From contig MU401501.1 in assembly GCA_022579005.1 (NCBI GenBank), forward strand, positions 1 to 64,000: a stretch of 64,000 nucleotides of DNA. The letters are read 5' to 3'. This DNA is from Poronia punctata (lineage: Eukaryota > Ascomycota > Sordariomycetes > Xylariales > Xylariaceae). The translations under genes were made by a program, and so were the position numbers. Every line of letters begins with the position of its first letter. The stretch's first letter is position 1. Positions 60,376-64,000 of this stretch are shown here, in pieces. The notes below the pieces were generated by a model that saw only the letters and a list, made by a program, of their open reading frames with translations, was not told the origin of the DNA and did no database searches.

Positions 60376-63300
60376 CTGCAGGATCTCACAGGTCGAAAGA
60401 TGGACCAACTCGCCAACATCATCTCGCATGCCGTTTAGATTGCATTGCATGCCAATAAAAACTTTTTGCACTTCTTTTTTCACCTAGATAAACTTAGGGC
60501 ACCTACCCTACTGGCATTATTTTCCGTACAGAGTAGGTCAGTAAGTCGGTGATGACGTCCCTACTAGGCGGGGATACGAGGCATCTACCCATCTTTTCTC
60601 TTTTCTCTTTTAAACTGGAAGAATGTCTCCACTGGGTAGGGACTCAAAGGGTACAATTTTGCCTAGGATGTAACCGTAGGTACCGTGTACGGACATGCTC
60701 CGCTGAAAAGTCGGAGCCGGCAGCTGAACGGAATATTGAAATAATAAAGTCAAGCTTCCCGAGGTTGTTTGCCATACCATAACCTCAACGTGCACCGAAC
60801 TAAATCTCCCGGTGGCATCTTCATAACCTACGTGTTCAACAACTACCGTACCGATATTGAGCTGGAGTATCATAACCTAGTTGGCGACAGTCGTCTTATC
60901 GACGGAGGGGGTACCTATGTGTTGATCTGTCGTATGAAGTACAGGATGTGCGTTGAGTATGCATTGGTCGCATATATCCAGAACGGAGTGCCAACATTTT
61001 CGGCATCCGGGTAGACACGTAGACTAAGGTAGTCATAGTAAATCCGTGTTCTATGTAAAAGTACTATGTAAAGAAGTAAAGGTGAACCAATAACTTCCCC
61101 AGAAATCGACCCCTTGCCGACTGTCTCTGAGCTGTGACCTATCAACACGACTGCAAGGCTAATGCACAACATATGAAAAGGTTTCTATCGTGGGAGACGA
61201 TCAGCGCCGTCCATTACGCCATCGCTTGGATTTGGGGGGGTTACAGTTTGGGGACCTTGGCATTTTATCCAAGACTCAGATCCTCGAGAGTCGAGAGAGT
61301 AGTTCAACAAGGTTCCCTGCCAACCATACTCTTGCGAAGGTTGTGCATAACTTTAGTAAGACGATTCGGAGCGCGGTAAGTCGCAGACTGTTATATGCAT
61401 TGCATAGGTAGTAAGTATACTCGAAAGCGCATAAGTATAGTAAGAAGTCAAAACTCAAAAAGTCATTATCTATTACCTATTCACCTTATGTGAAACCAAA
61501 AGCTTAGGTTAGGTAGGTGTGTACTCCTAGTCCCCTGTACATGTGATCGAGCCAAGTCGCATCTCATATCTGTCGTCGGGAAATATTCCACCAACCTTCG
61601 CTTGCCGACTCTCTCCACGCTTACCTCTCTTTCGGGCTAAAATGACTGGCATAAAAGTATCAAAACGGGTCCCTGGCGCATTTCTTGTGTGACAAGGCTC
61701 AGAGCTGAAAGTGAATGGCCTTGCTCGAAACAGGTTCGTGTGCCCCCATGTTTTAACCCTACCTATAAGAGGCATGCAGATACGTGTGTAGTAGGTAGTC
61801 CTGTTCGCGGACCAGTGTTGGTAAAGCGGGAAAAAGAAAAGAGAGAACCGATCGCTCGTCTCTGAAGAAAACAATACTAAAAATAAAGCAATAGACGAAG
61901 AAGAAAGAGACTGAATTAAAAGTGATGACTCCGACGTACACATCCCTACATATGTCACAACGTCTGTTGACAGTTCCTTGTTAAAAGTGCTGATGAATAA
62001 TACCGTATTCCATATAAAAGCATGGTACCGGCTCGGCTCGGGTTTTAGGTACCTCAGGACAGGGTTCCGGGTGTAAGACGTGGGGTGGCATCGAAAAGGG
62101 TATGCCGGAGGGGGGAGACCAGATCTCTTTGCCCTCAAGGCAATTGATTCCTCCGGCAGGCCAAAAAGGCGTGTAAAGGTCCTATTTAAATTAATAGTAC
62201 GCACCCTGATGGTAATTACATATGTAAACCTTTTCTGAGTTAGGGATGCAGGCGCTTCCAGCTTTATTACTCCCCCACGATTTTGATTCCTGGGTAACAT
62301 GCTGCATTACATGTCTACCCCGCCCCACGCAAAAAAGGGGAGGTGGAATACAGGTAGACAAATACAACTACACTTCGGTAGCCTGGATCCTAGGCATATT
62401 GGTATCGTGAAGTAGCCCTTTTGCGACAGGAACACGATAGAAGACTGCAAAGTAAGGATAAGGTAGAGAGATGAAATATCTACGCTAATAAAAGCCAGTG
62501 GGGTAGTGCTTGCCAAACAAATGAATCTGATGTGTTCATCAAATTCAATTGCCGGCAACCACACAATACGAGCTTAACAAGGCAAGAACATATACCATAA
62601 ATTAATTAGCACAACCAAAGGTTAAATCCATTGCATATAACCTAGAAATACGTTCCCCTAGTCCCTATATAATCTAATACACATATATATGATAGGTACG
62701 CACAGCCCCCTCTTCTGTCTGAGTAAGCATACGTCGGTATGCAAGGCGTTGGCTAGTAAGTTACGATAAAGTTTCTCGGTACCAGGATGGGGAAAAGTGA
62801 GGACCTTTCCAGACCGTCTCAGTAGACCGGGGAAGTAAACATTTGGTGTCGCAATCACGAAACCAGGGGGTTTTATGGTCTCTGGGCGATGCAGGCAACC
62901 GATTCAAGGCTCCATGCATGCCGGGGAAACAAGCAGGCGCGTACCGCAGTCATACAGCACCTCCCAATAGATGTTGTTCTCTCCAGGCATACCGAATGAG
63001 CTTGTATACCTAAAGTACCTACCTACATCATTACCCATCTACTTGTAACTTAGTTGTAGGTATATATCAAGAGACCTAGACAAGTGACAAGGTCCAACTG
63101 ATGAAGGGCAACACATTTTAACTTCCTGTACTTGAAATATCATTGGGTGTTCAACAATCTTTTCATCACACTACTACAGTACTACCTCCCATATAATGGG
63201 GTATATATTATGTACACTATATGTCATGGACGGTTTCTTTGTATAAATTTGAAGCGGGGAGTAGTCCCAGTGGCTAAGGTTGTTTATTGTCCAAATTCTA

Positions 63301-64000
63301 CACGTACACATGCAGAACTTTCATCATACCGTACCAAGGGCATTCTGAATGTACTTTTACGCGTCTTGTCAACTACACAGTATGTCTGTAAAACACGAAA
63401 CCTAGGTCCCTACTAGAAACAGGCGGCGGGAGTACATATGGGGCTCCGTGAGAAAGCTCAAACTTTGACAGAAAACGTGCTCCTGCTAGTGGATGAGGTG
63501 ATAAGGCGGGACAGGCGTAGGGCAGTAAAATAATGAAACACATTAGGTAAAGAGAGATGATCAGTCCATGTCGCCATTATTACCCTTTCTACCTAGTAAG
63601 CCGCAAGGCACAAGGCACCCGCCTAACCTAAAATGAGACCGCTGTTGCGAACCTGATTGGAAGGAGATCAAGGGGGATAGAGTCTAGGTTAGAATGAGAA
63701 CTGGGCATATGTCGTAGCCTTTTGCACTTCTTGGCCTCTGTACAGTTTTTGCGTGTACGAATATGTAAAAATCAGCAGTGCTTGTGGTGAAATAACACGC
63801 CAACGGCCAGAAGTTTCCAGCCAATCCCATACTGCAAAAGTGACCGTGTTTGGAAGGAATGGCTGAAAATGATAGGTTTAGATATCTGGCGGTAGCTTTT
63901 TTTCTTTCTTTTTTGCACCACATGCTCACATGTATCTATATGTGTAGGTTAGGTGAATAGATGCCTGCTTACATAGTACAAACATCTCTAGTAGACCTCT

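Larger units (their letters stand above)
57000..64000. other. 7-kb gene-free tail
   Basis: Beyond the 607-aa gene I find no frame with recognisable protein features on either strand. The stretch is AT-leaning, with many TAGGTACC/TACATGTA words, long homopolymers and a 10-N gap. It does not show the extreme AT saturation of the left edge, so it is not RIP-destroyed. The longest frame (minus 61527-62300, 257 codons) has low-complexity Ser/Phe runs and no homology I can see. Non-coding transcripts are possible but nothing in the sequence proves them. Confidence 0.6.

Noticed and set aside
60010..60487. Several frames rich in Pro, Gly or Ala with unknown residues
   Set aside because: Produced by G/C homopolymers and the 10-N gap.
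61527..62300. 257-codon minus-strand frame
   Set aside because: Composition is erratic with Ser/Phe low complexity, there is no domain or start context, and it lies in a gene-free AT-leaning tail.

Overview
The window looks like nuclear DNA from a filamentous ascomycete (Pezizomycotina, probably Sordariomycetes). The evidence is: genes split by many short introns (about 50-240 nt) with GTRNGT-type donors; orthologues of fungal proteins such as the ERMES subunit Mdm34, Mic10, a Cla4-type PAK kinase, Coq11 and Aim6; and an AT-saturated block at the left edge that looks like repeat-induced point mutation (RIP). There is no sign of bacterial or organellar DNA, and I saw no convincing tRNA, rRNA or CRISPR feature.

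Layout. 1-1700 is an AT-rich decayed block ending in a 40-bp tandem array whose copies become progressively less mutated towards the first gene. Next come NRDE2 (+) and URB2/NPA2 (-), which converge; URB2 shares a divergent promoter with MIC10 (+). An uncertain membrane-protein ORF (-) and a (6-4) photolyase/cryptochrome (-) follow, then a long spacer. An Aim6-domain protein fused to a cysteine-containing N-terminal module (+) and an ACS/DAL5-type MFS transporter (+) come next, then a tiny Cys-rich ORF (-), a PrpF-family isomerase (-), CTR9 of the Paf1 complex (-) and CLA4 (-). The second half holds RPF1 (+), an ENT nucleoside transporter (+), IPK1 (+), MDM34 (+), YAF9 (-), COQ11 (+), SYF2 (-) and an unrecognised 607-aa protein (+). 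From 57000 to 64000 I see no supportable gene, but there are homopolymer runs and a 10-N assembly gap.

How the genes fit together. This is mostly conserved housekeeping: ribosome assembly (URB2, RPF1), RNA processing and RNA surveillance (NRDE2, SYF2), transcription and chromatin (CTR9, YAF9), mitochondrial architecture and CoQ (MIC10, MDM34, COQ11), signalling (CLA4, IPK1), transport (MFS, ENT) and DNA repair (photolyase). It is not a metabolic cluster. Exon coordinates were worked out by hand from splice signals, reading-frame continuity and family motifs, and are given in each entry.

The most interesting items are: (1) the 40-bp array at 1430-1700 with a visible C-to-T/G-to-A mutation gradient; (2) an in-frame 106-codon open extension directly after the TAG stop of YAF9; (3) the fusion of an unfamiliar Cys-containing module to an Aim6 domain; (4) short palindromic words (TAGGTACCTA, TACATGTA and TACTCGTA types) recurring in the gene-free spacers.
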